Source of the DNA: Marinobacter sp. Arc7-DN-1 | Lineage (GTDB): Bacteria; Pseudomonadota; Gammaproteobacteria; Pseudomonadales; Oleiphilaceae | NCBI RefSeq assembly: GCF_003441595.1 | Contig: NZ_CP031848.1 | Span: forward strand, 1,054,001-1,118,000 | Length of the DNA: 64,000 bases | Direction: 5' to 3' | Shown here: piece by piece, positions 1 through 8,433 of the stretch | How positions within the stretch are numbered: the first letter of the stretch is position 1 | Layout: every line of letters begins with the position of its first letter | Program-made: the position numbers and the translations under genes | The notes under the pieces: generated by a model | Told to the model about the DNA's origin: nothing | Seen by the model: the letters and a program-made list of their open reading frames with translations, nothing else | The model's database searches: none

Positions 1-204
1 CTCAGCCAGCAGCTGATGCCCGGACAGACCCGGCATGTTGACGTCACTGACCACCATATCGACCGGGGACTCCGCCAGCCGCTCCAGCGCCTCACTGGCG
101 CTCGACGCTTCCCGGACACGGAACTTCGCCAGCTCCAGCGTAGTGACCAGCGCTTCCCGCAGGTCATGGTCATCCTCAACAATCAGAATCTGGGCCTTGG
201 CCAT
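1..204 (-). CDS. fleR: Flagellar response regulator FleR/FlrC, N-terminal part only
   Basis: Reading leftward from an ATG at 204, the 68 visible codons give a receiver domain starting MAKAQILIVEDDHDLREAL. The acidic pair (EDD) sits near residues 10-12, and the phospho-acceptor Asp lies in the segment DMVVSDVNMPG. The gene runs off the left edge, so the AAA+ and Fis-type domains expected of FleR are not seen. It starts 12 bp after the stop of the sensor kinase gene, as in the fleSR operon. In Pseudomonas, FleR is the sigma-54 activator phosphorylated by FleS that switches on hook and basal-body genes. Naming rests mainly on the fleQ-fleS context; the domain alone would only say response regulator. 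Confidence 0.88.
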   Translation of the reverse strand, partial: MAKAQILIVEDDHDLREALVTTLELAKFRVREASSASEALERLAESPVDMVVSDVNMPGLSGHQLLAE

Positions 205-216
205 GGTTGCCTCCGA

Positions 217-1455
217 TCAGTATTTGTTACGCAGTTGCGGTAAACGCAAAGTGGCGACAGCACCGCCCTGCTCCGGCGATTCAATGGCAAAGCGCCCCTG
301 ATGCGCCTTGACGACTGCCTGCACCACCGCAAGCCCGAGACCCGTGCCATGGGATTTGGTGGTGTAGAAGGCCTCTGCCAGCCGGCTTGCTTCAGCGGGC
401 TGAAACCCCGGGCCGTTATCCCGGACCCGGATCACCAGCTCTCCGGCCTCCTCCGCCACCTGCACAGCAACGCGACTGGCGCCGGCTTCGAGACTGTTAT
501 TGACAAGATTGGTGCAGGCGCCAACAAGAGCGTCGCGGTTACACATCAGGCGGCACTCGTCGGAAACGTCATCCTGGAGGGTCACCTCCGCACCGGGTAC
601 CGGCCTTAACCCTTCGACCGCTGAGGCCAATGCGGAAACCAGTTTGCCGGCAGAGAGCTCCTCGGCGAGCCGGGTTTCACCGCGGGCGAAAATCAGCATA
701 TCCCGCACCTGTTGCTCGAGATGGGTCAGGCGGGACATTAAACGGGATGCGCAACGCTGGCGCATCTCTTCATCCAGGTCTTCCTGGCTGAGGTGGCCAC
801 CGTAAAGGATGGCGGCTGACAACGGCGTGCGAATCTGGTGAGCGAGAGACGCCACCATCCTGCCCATGGCGGTCAGTCGCTGGGCGTGGGCCAGCTGTGC
901 CTGCAGATGGCGGGTTTCAGTCAGGTCGGTGAGCAGAATCAGCTGCCCGGGCTGGTTTTCCATGGTCCGGATTTCAATGCTGACCCGGCGGCCATCACTC
1001 AGAGATACCTCGTGGCCGTCATCCCGGCGCGGCGCGAAGCAGCGCCGGATCACATCAACCCAGCGGGCGCCGTCCAGGGGTTCCCCCAGCAAGGCGATGG
1101 CAGCGGGATTGGTCTGGGTCACCACGCCCTGGCTGTCGAGCACAACCACACCGGCGGGCAGCGCATTGAGCAGGGTAGATAACCGGTCTGCAAGCTGCTC
1201 CTTTTCCTCCAGCTCCTGCTGGCGCTGCAGCGATTCCTGGGTCAGCTCACCGGACAACTGGTTAACCCGGGATTCCAGAGTGCGGTAAGAGTCGGTGATC
1301 TGGCGCGACATCCGGTTAAACAGTTCCAGGGCGGAATCCACCGCCTCATCGTCCTGTTGCGGAAACAACGCGGTAACCTTGTCGTTAACGTCCGCCGCCG
1401 CGTTGGCCTTTGCGCCGCCCGCTTCGGACTGAATCACAAACTGTGCCTGACTCAT
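217..1455 (-). CDS. fleS: Flagellar sensor histidine kinase FleS/FlrB
   Basis: A 412-residue soluble kinase with no membrane segment. It has a coiled-coil-like stretch near residues 55-95, a PAS domain at about 90-185, and a phospho-acceptor His206 in LAHQIRTPL. The ATP-binding domain shows the N box NLVNNSLEAGAS, then DNGPGF and GTGLGL. In Pseudomonas, FleS is cytoplasmic and phosphorylates FleR in the middle of the flagellar cascade. An upstream ATG at 1479 would add eight residues, but GGGGAG lies seven bases before the ATG at 1455, so I use that start. A possible sigma-54 promoter lies about 70-85 bp upstream, consistent with activation by FleQ. Confidence 0.93.
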   Translation of the reverse strand: MSQAQFVIQSEAGGAKANAAADVNDKVTALFPQQDDEAVDSALELFNRMSRQITDSYRTLESRVNQLSGELTQESLQRQQELEEKEQLADRLSTLLNALPAGVVVLDSQGVVTQTNPAAIALLGEPLDGARWVDVIRRCFAPRRDDGHEVSLSDGRRVSIEIRTMENQPGQLILLTDLTETRHLQAQLAHAQRLTAMGRMVASLAHQIRTPLSAAILYGGHLSQEDLDEEMRQRCASRLMSRLTHLEQQVRDMLIFARGETRLAEELSAGKLVSALASAVEGLRPVPGAEVTLQDDVSDECRLMCNRDALVGACTNLVNNSLEAGASRVAVQVAEEAGELVIRVRDNGPGFQPAEASRLAEAFYTTKSHGTGLGLAVVQAVVKAHQGRFAIESPEQGGAVATLRLPQLRNKY

Positions 1456-1524
1456 AACCTGACTCCCCGATCGGCCCATCGGCCTGGGCTGTATTGTTCG
1501 GATGCTTTGTTTGCAGGTTGTTAA

Positions 1525-1539
1525 GCCAGCACCGTGCCA
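1525..1539 (-). promoter_or_regulatory. Candidate sigma-54 promoter of fleSR
   Basis: On the minus strand this reads TGGCACGGTGCTGGC. It keeps the GG and GC doublets of the -24/-12 consensus (TGGCACGNNNNTTGC) at the right spacing, with one mismatch (TGGC for TTGC). It lies 70-85 bp ahead of fleS and downstream of fleQ, which encodes a sigma-54 activator. No transcript evidence is available. Confidence 0.55.
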
Positions 1540-1686
1540 ACTTGAATTTTTCTATATATTTCAGACAGAAAGGGAATTACCTGGAAGGGGGATGACAATT
1601 TTACGTCGGCCAGAAACGAGAACGGCGCCTCAGGTTACGAACCTTTGACGCCATTGCTGGAAACGCTGTCACCCCTAAAAAAGGTT

Positions 1687-3138
1687 TCAGGACTCTTCGG
1701 ACTCCTCCTCCCGAAGCCCGTACTTGCGCACCTTCTCCACCAGGGTTGTGCGCCGGATTCGCAGCTTTTCGGCGGCCCGAGCGACCACGCCGCCCGCCTC
1801 GTCCAGAGCCTGCTGGATCAGCTGCTTCTCAAGGTTCGAGAGGTAGTCCTTCAGATCAATCCCGTTCACTGGCAGCAGCGCTGGTGCATCCAGCCCCACC
1901 AGCCCGGGTATACCCGAAGGCATTCCGGTGTCCTCAACCGGCCGGTTCTCATCGTAATCGTCAACATACCGAAATTTCTTGGGCAACTCCTGCACACCGA
2001 TGACGCCGTAAGGATGCATGATGGCCAGTCGCTCCACCAGATTGGCCAGCTCACGCACGTTGCCCGGCCATTCATGGCGACAGAGACTCATGATCGCCGC
2101 CGAATTCATCCGCAGGGAGCCGCGCTTCTCCTTTTCCATCCGGGAGATCAGCTCGTTAATCAACAGGGGAATGTCTTCCACCCGCTCACGCAACGACGGC
2201 ATTTCGATCGGAAACACGTTCAGCCGGTAATAAAGATCTTCCCGGAAATCCCCGGCCTCAATCATGTCCTCGAGGTGCTTGTGGGTTGCTGCAATGACCC
2301 GGACATCCGCCGACTGGGTGCGATTGCTACCCACCCGTTCGAACGTGCGCTCCTGCAGAACCCGCAGAATTTTAACCTGCATATTGAGCGGCATATCCCC
2401 GATTTCATCCAGAAACAGGGTGCCTCCCTCTGCCAACTCAAAACGCCCCACCCGGGCGGTAATCGCCCCGGTAAAGGCGCCTTTCTCATGGCCGAATAAT
2501 TCACTTTCCAGCAACTCGGCCGGAATGGCGCCACAGTTCACGGGTACAAATGGTTTGTCACGGCGGGAAGAATGATAATGAAGGTTGCGGGCCACTACTT
2601 CCTTGCCGGTACCGGATTCACCGGTAATCAGGACACTCACGTCCTTGTCGGCCACCTGCTCCATCAACTGCCGTACATGCTGAACCTTGCGACTGGTGCC
2701 CACAAGGCTCCGGAAAAGCTGAAGGCCTCGCTGCTGGCCGCGCTCCCGGGAACGGCTGAACTGATCCCGGTAGACCTGCGCACGGTAAAGCGAATCCACG
2801 AACTTGGTATAGTTCAGCGGCCATTCTATGCGGGCAATAATACGGGCGCTGTCATCATCGGACACGCCTCTGAGCTCCGGATGGCCCAGCAAAAGCAGAG
2901 GAACCCCCTTAACCGCCTTGCACAGAGCTGTAATGTTGTCGGCGGCACCGGCATCTTCGCCGTTCACCACCGCCGTGGAAATATCCGAAAGGCTCTCCTC
3001 GTCGCCACTGCTCAAAAGCGCCTTCGCTTCGTCGCCGGCAAGGACCTGCTCCTCACCAATGAATTCAAGAATGGTGACCATGTCCCGCAATCTTGAATCA
3101 TCCTCGCTCAGCACCAGCACTTTGTTATTTTTAGACAT
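1687..3138 (-). CDS. fleQ: Flagellar master regulator FleQ/FlrA
   Basis: A 483-residue sigma-54-dependent activator. Residues 1-120 form a degenerate receiver-like domain. LFRS at 141-144 matches the conserved c-di-GMP-binding loop of FleQ. The AAA+ domain has Walker A GESGTGKE at 173-180 and the sigma-54 contact loop GAFTGA at 220-225. A Fis-type helix-turn-helix lies near residues 445-475. In Pseudomonas, FleQ opens class II flagellar promoters and represses exopolysaccharide genes until c-di-GMP binds. It is followed by fleS and fleR and preceded by a fliT-like gene, the usual order. The LFRS loop and the flagellar neighbours separate it from NtrC-type paralogues. Confidence 0.95.
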   Translation of the reverse strand: MSKNNKVLVLSEDDSRLRDMVTILEFIGEEQVLAGDEAKALLSSGDEESLSDISTAVVNGEDAGAADNITALCKAVKGVPLLLLGHPELRGVSDDDSARIIARIEWPLNYTKFVDSLYRAQVYRDQFSRSRERGQQRGLQLFRSLVGTSRKVQHVRQLMEQVADKDVSVLITGESGTGKEVVARNLHYHSSRRDKPFVPVNCGAIPAELLESELFGHEKGAFTGAITARVGRFELAEGGTLFLDEIGDMPLNMQVKILRVLQERTFERVGSNRTQSADVRVIAATHKHLEDMIEAGDFREDLYYRLNVFPIEMPSLRERVEDIPLLINELISRMEKEKRGSLRMNSAAIMSLCRHEWPGNVRELANLVERLAIMHPYGVIGVQELPKKFRYVDDYDENRPVEDTGMPSGIPGLVGLDAPALLPVNGIDLKDYLSNLEKQLIQQALDEAGGVVARAAEKLRIRRTTLVEKVRKYGLREEESEES

Positions 3139-3208
3139 TCAACAGAATCTCTTGAGGGATTTGTGCGGTATTTAAGACTGTAAGGACGACTGAGTCAATT
3201 TTATGACG

Positions 3209-3538
3209 CTATTTTCGCGGATTTGAAGATATGTTTTGATAGGCCCTGGCCGCGCTGCGGTTCCGGTTGACACCTTTGAGGCCGGCTTCCGCTTCCTTGC
3301 GGGCAATGCGGGCAGATTCATCCGCAGCGTCAATAAACTGCTGCAGTTGCTCCAGCCGGTGCCGCACCGGCTCCGGTTCCAGCTCTCCAGTCTCCAGGGC
3401 AGCCATCAGAGGCTCAACTGCAGGCTGAACCTTGTTGTTCAGCTGTGCCAGTGCGTCCCAGTCCCTGTCCGCCAGCGCGCGACCGAGATCTGCCATCAGC
3501 CGGTCCAGGTGTTCCAGTTGAGCCTGAGAATCTGCCAT
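3209..3538 (-). CDS. FliT-like flagellar chaperone (tentative)
   Basis: A 109-residue, highly helical and acidic protein (LEHLDRLMADLGRALADRDW and following) with no membrane segment or signal peptide. Its size, helix content and place directly before fleQ fit the FliT/FleP slot of Pseudomonas flagellar clusters, where such proteins act as export chaperones. Sequence resemblance to enterobacterial FliT is not obvious by eye, so the name comes from position. AAAGGAGAA precedes the ATG at 3538. The usual partner fliS is not adjacent: it lies about 55 kb away at the other end of the window, on the same strand. Confidence 0.6.
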   Translation of the reverse strand: MADSQAQLEHLDRLMADLGRALADRDWDALAQLNNKVQPAVEPLMAALETGELEPEPVRHRLEQLQQFIDAADESARIARKEAEAGLKGVNRNRSAARAYQNISSNPRK

Positions 3539-3781
3539 TTAATTCTCCTTTAAAATCAACGTTAAACCAGAACCAAGCCGTCGGTGCAGTACCGCTCCGC
3601 CTTGAGGTCGTAAGTCGTTTCCATGGTAGTCCAGAATACCGGCTCACGGTAATAACTGATATTGTAAATCCTCTCTGCCGCCCTTTGCGAAAGACAGCTG
3701 CAGAAATTTTCTGTCAGAAATGGTACAGTGGCGGATTAATTTTCCGGGGTTAAGCCCACGTTCCGGGATCGCAGGTGTTTC

Positions 3782-4300
3782 ATGGCCTCACAATGGCATT
3801 CACTGGTTTCGCAGAAACTGTTCCTTGCCCGGACGTTGCTCGGTCAACTTGACTGTGCAACGGACCGGAATCGGAATGAGGAACACGCACCTAACGAAGC
3901 AGAGCAGGCGTTACGTCGCGAAGCGGCGATACAGGGGGCCACGGAGTTACTCTTGAGGTCCAGGCGTCTGCTGCTGGTAATGATTGCCCGGCTATACCAG
4001 AAAAAGTCTGAAGAGCCTTCAACACTGGGCGAGCTGGCCAAGGCAATCGGAGAGGAGTCCAACGAAGTAAACCGGCTGCGGGAGATTGAGCACAGAGCCG
4101 GAAGCTGGTGGAACCATCTGGATCAGCTGGAAATGGCCCAGAGCCGGCCGCCGGCAACCCGAAAAACAGTCAGTACGGAAAATATCATCGCAGTATCCGC
4201 CGACTCAGGCCCGGACCGGTCTGCTCCGGCGTTGCTGAACACACTCAATGCCGTCAAACACTTTGCCGACGATCTGGAAGAACAGCATAGCGAATGGTAA
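3782..4300 (+). CDS. DUF6586-like protein of the lexA-sulA neighbourhood
   Basis: A 172-residue protein of unknown function with a helical N-terminal half (ELLLRSRRLLLVMIARLYQK) and a polar, Ser/Pro-rich stretch near residues 115-145. No signal peptide or catalytic motif is visible. In Pseudomonas aeruginosa a conserved small protein of this kind lies in the same place, with another small gene between it and sulA-lexA, so family DUF6586 is likely. It is followed 51 bp later by the 86-codon gene on the same strand, and the two probably form one transcript converging on sulA. Function unknown. Confidence 0.72.
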   Translation: MASQWHSLVSQKLFLARTLLGQLDCATDRNRNEEHAPNEAEQALRREAAIQGATELLLRSRRLLLVMIARLYQKKSEEPSTLGELAKAIGEESNEVNRLREIEHRAGSWWNHLDQLEMAQSRPPATRKTVSTENIIAVSADSGPDRSAPALLNTLNAVKHFADDLEEQHSEW

Positions 4301-4351
4301 GCGCATAAGGCTGCCCATTATCCGGATCTCAACAACTGAAAGGTTTACTGA

Positions 4352-4612
4352 ATGTCACCATCGTTTTTTGAAATTGTACAACTGACCAATGGCGACTATG
4401 CCCTGCGCCGCATCGACGATGACAGTGCGCCGCTGGTAAAGATCTCGTTCTCGGAAGAAGCGCGGGAAATGATGGAAGACCGCGACCTGTCCGTTGCCAA
4501 GGCGATGATCGCCGCGGGTATTGAAGCTGTCGGCAACGTTGCACACGATATCGACTGGGAAGATGACGAACTGGACGCCCCGGACGCCCAGCCCTCCTAC
4601 ACCCTGCACTAA
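4352..4612 (+). CDS. Conserved small hypothetical protein
   Basis: An 86-residue acidic protein (MSPSFFEIVQLTNGDYALRR at the start; an Asp/Glu-rich tail near residues 68-78). It has no membrane segment or recognised motif. AAAGG lies about nine bases before the ATG. A counterpart of this size is found next to sulA in Pseudomonas. Its stop lies 4 bp from the stop of sulA on the other strand, so the two transcripts converge with almost no spacer. Function unknown. Confidence 0.72.
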   Translation: MSPSFFEIVQLTNGDYALRRIDDDSAPLVKISFSEEAREMMEDRDLSVAKAMIAAGIEAVGNVAHDIDWEDDELDAPDAQPSYTLH

Positions 4613-4616
4613 GCGA

Positions 4617-5108
4617 TTAACGCTGCCTTAACACTACACCGTGGCTGTTACCCTGTGCAGACGCCTTTTGCAGGGAATCGAAGGCGGCACGGCCCAGTTT
4701 CCGGGTCCACATGACAACCGCATGGCAAGTACCTGCGCTCAGGGCACGCTCAGCCAGTTCCTGCGCAGGGTATTCCGTGGTTGAGCGGAGCACCAGCAAC
4801 TCGCCGGCAATAATCCCGTGCATCTTCTGCCATTTGCTGACCAGCGCTTGAGGTGGGTCAATCCACGCCAGCCAGCGGTTCTCCTGGTTCAGCTGAGTCA
4901 GCATAGGCAGCAGCAACTGGAAGTTTTCCACCTGCCCCTGCGGCAGAATAATTTCAGTCACGTTTCCGGTAACAGGCGCTTCCGTGGCGTCCTGAGTGCG
5001 TCGGGCGCGAATAACGGAACGTTGCTCGCAGCCGGCAGCTGCCGGCACTGAACAGGACAGAGCGCTGTGTTGGTATGCCAGATTCTGGTTAAAGCTCAGT
5101 TGTTCCAT
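4617..5108 (-). CDS. sulA: SulA-like SOS cell division inhibitor
   Basis: 163 residues. The central part (ENRWLAWIDPPQALVSKW, then LLVLRSTTEYPAQELAERAL) and the RecA-like fold around it match the SulA family, which binds FtsZ and blocks division during DNA damage. The first 45 residues are variable, as usual in the family. The gene lies 42 bp after the lexA stop on the same strand, so it is probably co-transcribed with lexA from the LexA-controlled promoter, as in Pseudomonas. No separate SOS box is seen in the 42-bp gap. Confidence 0.88.
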   Translation of the reverse strand: MEQLSFNQNLAYQHSALSCSVPAAAGCEQRSVIRARRTQDATEAPVTGNVTEIILPQGQVENFQLLLPMLTQLNQENRWLAWIDPPQALVSKWQKMHGIIAGELLVLRSTTEYPAQELAERALSAGTCHAVVMWTRKLGRAAFDSLQKASAQGNSHGVVLRQR

Positions 5109-5150
5109 AATTCACCCGTTCGTCAATAAATCCGTGGTTATCCGGCCTGA

Positions 5151-5759
5151 TCAGTGAAGATCAGAGCGGCGGATAACACCCACACCCAGTCCTTCAATGA
5201 ACAGTTCCTGTTCTTTCAGGTCTACCTCGATGGGCGCGAACTCGTCATTCTCAGCGATCAGGTAGACTTTCGGACCTTCCTTGCGAAAACGTTTAACCGT
5301 GACTTCATCACCTACCCGGGCAACGACCACCTGGCCGTTATGGACATCCTGGGTGCTGTGAACCGCCAGCAGATCGCCGTCCAGAATACCAATGTCCTTC
5401 ATGCTCATACCCCGTACCCGGAGCAGGTAATCAGCCGGTGGTGAAAAGAACTCCGGCCGAAGGGTGCAGTGATCCTCAATGTGCTCCTGCGCCAGTATCG
5501 GACTGCCGGCGGCCACCTGACCAATCACCGGCAAACCCAGATCCTCTTCTGCCTCGGGCAGACGGATGCCCCGGCTTGCCCCGGGCACCATTTCAATGGC
5601 GCCCTTGCGGGCCAGCGCCCGCAGGTGCTCTTCGGCGGCATTGGCTGAACGAAAACCCAGCTCGGCCGCAATTTCTGCCCGGGTGGGCGGATAGCCGGTC
5701 TCGTCAACGTATCGGCGGATGATGTCCAGTACCTGGGACTGCCTTGCTGTAAGCTTCAT
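5151..5759 (-). CDS. lexA: SOS repressor LexA
   Basis: 202 residues, the family length. The winged-helix DNA-binding domain covers residues 1-65 ([20 protein letters not shown]). The self-cleavage site is Ala84-Gly85. The catalytic Ser119 (RGMSMKD) and Lys156 (VTVKRF) are at exactly the positions known in E. coli LexA. An ATG 14 codons upstream (5801) is open, but the chosen ATG has GGAG upstream and gives the standard N-terminus. A consensus LexA box lies 73-88 bp upstream, so the gene should be autoregulated. sulA follows in the same operon. Confidence 0.97.
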   Translation of the reverse strand: MKLTARQSQVLDIIRRYVDETGYPPTRAEIAAELGFRSANAAEEHLRALARKGAIEMVPGASRGIRLPEAEEDLGLPVIGQVAAGSPILAQEHIEDHCTLRPEFFSPPADYLLRVRGMSMKDIGILDGDLLAVHSTQDVHNGQVVVARVGDEVTVKRFRKEGPKVYLIAENDEFAPIEVDLKEQELFIEGLGVGVIRRSDLH

Positions 5760-5831
5760 TGAGCGACTCCGCTTGATCAGGGCCGGTATGTCCGTTTTCA
5801 AAGAGGGGTGCCCCGAGGGGCGCCGGCCAAC

Positions 5832-5847
5832 CTGTTTTTATATACAG
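5832..5847 (-). promoter_or_regulatory. LexA box (SOS operator) of lexA-sulA
   Basis: CTGTTTTTATATACAG is a perfect CTGT-N8-ACAG operator. A second half-site, TATATACAG, occurs at 5857-5865 in the same orientation, so a second, weaker LexA contact is possible. It lies upstream of lexA in the spacer shared with the divergent amidoligase gene, whose transcription it might also affect. Confidence 0.9.
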
Positions 5848-5978
5848 TCATTTGACTATATACAGTGTTTTATCCAGTGTAAAGTCGACACCCTGATTTT
5901 CTTGCCAGTGCTTAAGGATGACGATCAATGCCGGTGTGATATGGTGGGGCCATGACTCACTACCTACCAGGGAGCACC

Positions 5979-6980
5979 ATGACACGGACCAAGGCCTGCA
6001 GGATGCCCGATGTTCTGAAAACCGCGGATGGAAAGGAGCGCAGGGTTGGCGTTGAAATTGAAATGTCCGGTCTGGGCTACGACGAACTGGTGGCTCTTGC
6101 CGCAAAGCTTCTGGGAGGAACACCGGTCCTCCGGTCGCGGTACGTGACAACACTGAAGACAGAGCTGGGTGAATTCACGATTGAACTGGATTCCGCCCCC
6201 ATCAAGGAGCTTGATCTGGCCGATGAGCGGCTTCCCCGTTCGATTCGGGAACTGGGCGGCCAGGCCATGGATGTGATCGATGCCGCCGCGGAACGGATCG
6301 TGCCACTGGAAATCATCAGCCCGCCGCTGCCATTTACCAGTCTGGAAACGGTCGAATCTCTGGTCGATAATCTCCGCGAGGCCGGCGCCCTTGGCAGCCG
6401 TGAGGCGATCTACTTCGCCTTCGGCCTCCAGCTCAATCCCGAGCTGCCGGACCTCAGGCCGGCAACGCTGGTGCGTTATTTCCAGGCCTTCACCCTGCTG
6501 TACGACTGGCTCAAGGCCAGGCACCAGCTTGATGTCAGCCGCAAGTTCACGACCTATATCGAACCCTGGCACAGCCGATATACCGAACTGCTCATGGAAG
6601 ACGACTACCAGCCGGAACTGCCGCAGTTGATGGACGATTACCTGGAGTTCAATCCAACCCGGAACAGGGCCCTGGACCTTCTGCCCCTGTTTGCCCATCT
6701 CGATCATGAACGGCTGGATCGCCACGTTCGGGACCCGAGAATCAAAAGCCGGCCAACCCTGCATTACCGGCTTCCGGATTGCGATATCAACAACCCGGGC
6801 TGGCATTTCTCATCCGTTTGGAATGACTGGGTGGTGCTCGAACAATTAGCCAGCAATCCGGACGATCTGTCGGAGATGCGCGCTCTGTTCCGTGAAGGCG
6901 GTAAACTCAACCTGCATAATCTGACCCACAGCTGGCAGGAAACCACCGAAGACTGGCTGGCCAGGAAGGGCTATGTCTGA
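5979..6980 (+). CDS. Amidoligase family protein (ATP-grasp/GS-like COOH-NH2 ligase)
   Basis: 333 residues from the ATG at 5979 (GGGAG five bases upstream); an in-frame ATG at 5952 is an alternative. RRVGVEIEM near the N-terminus is the metal/ATP-binding GxExE strand typical of the amidoligase_2 family, which is related to glutamine synthetase. The rest is soluble, with no signal peptide. Members form amide bonds between a carboxylate and an amine, but the substrate here is unknown. Its stop overlaps the start of a class-I glutamine amidotransferase gene by eight bases. Such pairs are known from comparative genomics and are thought to make or trim an unknown amide-linked metabolite or peptide. 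It is divergent from lexA. Confidence 0.85.
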   Translation: MTRTKACRMPDVLKTADGKERRVGVEIEMSGLGYDELVALAAKLLGGTPVLRSRYVTTLKTELGEFTIELDSAPIKELDLADERLPRSIRELGGQAMDVIDAAAERIVPLEIISPPLPFTSLETVESLVDNLREAGALGSREAIYFAFGLQLNPELPDLRPATLVRYFQAFTLLYDWLKARHQLDVSRKFTTYIEPWHSRYTELLMEDDYQPELPQLMDDYLEFNPTRNRALDLLPLFAHLDHERLDRHVRDPRIKSRPTLHYRLPDCDINNPGWHFSSVWNDWVVLEQLASNPDDLSEMRALFREGGKLNLHNLTHSWQETTEDWLARKGYV

Positions 6981-7713
6981 GCCGCCTGAAACCCCCGGCC
7001 GGGAACCGGAAATACCGGGACTGACCATCGGCATCAGCGGCCCCGCACGAAAGAGCCTGGCACATCGGCTGATCGGCCTCGGCCTGAGACTGCATGGTGC
7101 CCGGACCTACTACATTCGTCCGGGCTCCCGGGTGGACGTCTCACTACTGGACGGACTGGTGCTCTCCGGCGGCACCCATGTTCATCCGGAGCGCTATGGC
7201 CAGGAGTCGCAGGTAACCGCGCGCTATGATCGCAAACGGGATGCCACCGACCAGGCGCTGCTGGAGCAGGCGGAAAGAATTGGCATACCTGTGCTCGGCA
7301 TCTGCCGCGGCGCCCAGTTCATCAACGTTTTCCACAACGGATCCCTGTGCCAGAACGTGACACCTCTGCGAGTGAACACACGGCATCGCCCTCTGTTGTT
7401 ACCACTACAGACGGTTCGTCTGGTTGAACCCAGCCGGCTACGGCAGGTGATGGATTCCCCGGTGATCGGTGCCAACCGGATTCACAGCCAGACCATCAAG
7501 CGCCTGGGCCGAAACCTGCGCGTTACCGCCGTCGACAACGATCTGTTTGTTCAGGCCATTGAAAACACTCGGGGCCAGTGGCTGATGGGCATTCAGTGGC
7601 ATCCGGAGTATTTGCTTTACCACAGTGGGCACAGACGCATCTTCCGCAATTTTGTGGACGCCGCCCGCCGATTCAAACTGGCACGCCTGGAACCGGATAC
7701 CGGCGAGGCCTGA
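6973..7713 (+). CDS. Class-I glutamine amidotransferase-like hydrolase (peptidase C26 family)
   Basis: 246 residues with the full triad of the family: nucleophile Cys111 in GICRGAQ, then His210 and Glu212 in GIQWHPEY. It resembles PuuD-type gamma-glutamyl-GABA hydrolases, which cut gamma-glutamyl amides, but substrate choice cannot be read from sequence. The ATG overlaps the amidoligase stop (ATGTCTGA), so translation is coupled. The two enzymes probably work on one product, either as ammonia supplier and ligase or as maker and breaker of an amide bond. No signal peptide is present, so both are cytoplasmic. Confidence 0.87.
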   Translation: MSEPPETPGREPEIPGLTIGISGPARKSLAHRLIGLGLRLHGARTYYIRPGSRVDVSLLDGLVLSGGTHVHPERYGQESQVTARYDRKRDATDQALLEQAERIGIPVLGICRGAQFINVFHNGSLCQNVTPLRVNTRHRPLLLPLQTVRLVEPSRLRQVMDSPVIGANRIHSQTIKRLGRNLRVTAVDNDLFVQAIENTRGQWLMGIQWHPEYLLYHSGHRRIFRNFVDAARRFKLARLEPDTGEA

Positions 7714-7744
7714 TATCAATGCTGTATGCACAGGAGGAACTTCC

Positions 7745-8431
7745 ATGGCCGGACGGAACCAAGAGTCCCGTTGTCTTCTTACCCTGGCACTGATGGTGCC
7801 GGCTCTGACCCTGGCGGGGGAAGTCACCCTTACCGGCGAGGGCAGTGTTCGCTATGAGCCGGACAGTGCACGGCTTCAGTTTACCGCCAGCGCCGAACAT
7901 GCACTCCCGCGGAAGGCGACGGAACAGGTGGCGGCTCTGGTGGCCCAATGGCGAGACGGCATCCGCCGCTATCGGGACCAGCTCGGGGAATATTCCGACT
8001 CCACCGTCCACCTTTATACCCGCACCCTGCCCCCCGAAGCACGGGGCGAAGATCCGCAAAAGCAGGCCGTGGCCTCCCAGACCATCAGCTTCAGCATCAA
8101 TGACCTGACGCTGCTTAACCCCTTGTTGCAGCAGGCTCAGGCCCTGGGACTGGACTATAGCCTGGGGCCACACCAGTTTTTCCACTCCGATGAAACGGGC
8201 CTGGAACAGGAGGCATTGGCCAGGGCCATTGCCGACGCCAAAGCCCGCTGCAGTTTCGTGGCAGGCCAGTTGGACCAGACCTGCGGGGATGTCGTAACCA
8301 TCAACGTCAATGGCGGCCATCGTCCCGTGCCAATGATGATGGCGGAAGCCAAAGCAATGTCGGATACTGTATCCAGCGTGGGTGAACGGGAAATCCGGGC
8401 TTCGGTCAGTGCCACCTTTGAGCTGGACTGA
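7745..8431 (+). CDS. SIMPL (DUF541) domain periplasmic protein
   Basis: 228 residues from the ATG at 7745, which has AGGAGG upstream; an earlier in-frame start inside the previous gene is unlikely. A signal peptide covers about residues 1-24 (LLTLALMVPALTLAGE). The rest matches the SIMPL/DUF541 fold: an opening VTLTGEGSVRYEPDSARL strand, repeated alpha/beta units and the closing REIRASVSATFEL strand. Family members are periplasmic or outer-membrane linked proteins of uncertain role, some tied to oxidative stress defence. It follows the amidotransferase by 31 bp and may share its transcript. It ends 2 bp from the convergent tamB stop. Confidence 0.85.
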   Translation: MAGRNQESRCLLTLALMVPALTLAGEVTLTGEGSVRYEPDSARLQFTASAEHALPRKATEQVAALVAQWRDGIRRYRDQLGEYSDSTVHLYTRTLPPEARGEDPQKQAVASQTISFSINDLTLLNPLLQQAQALGLDYSLGPHQFFHSDETGLEQEALARAIADAKARCSFVAGQLDQTCGDVVTINVNGGHRPVPMMMAEAKAMSDTVSSVGEREIRASVSATFELD

Positions 8432-8433
8432 GC

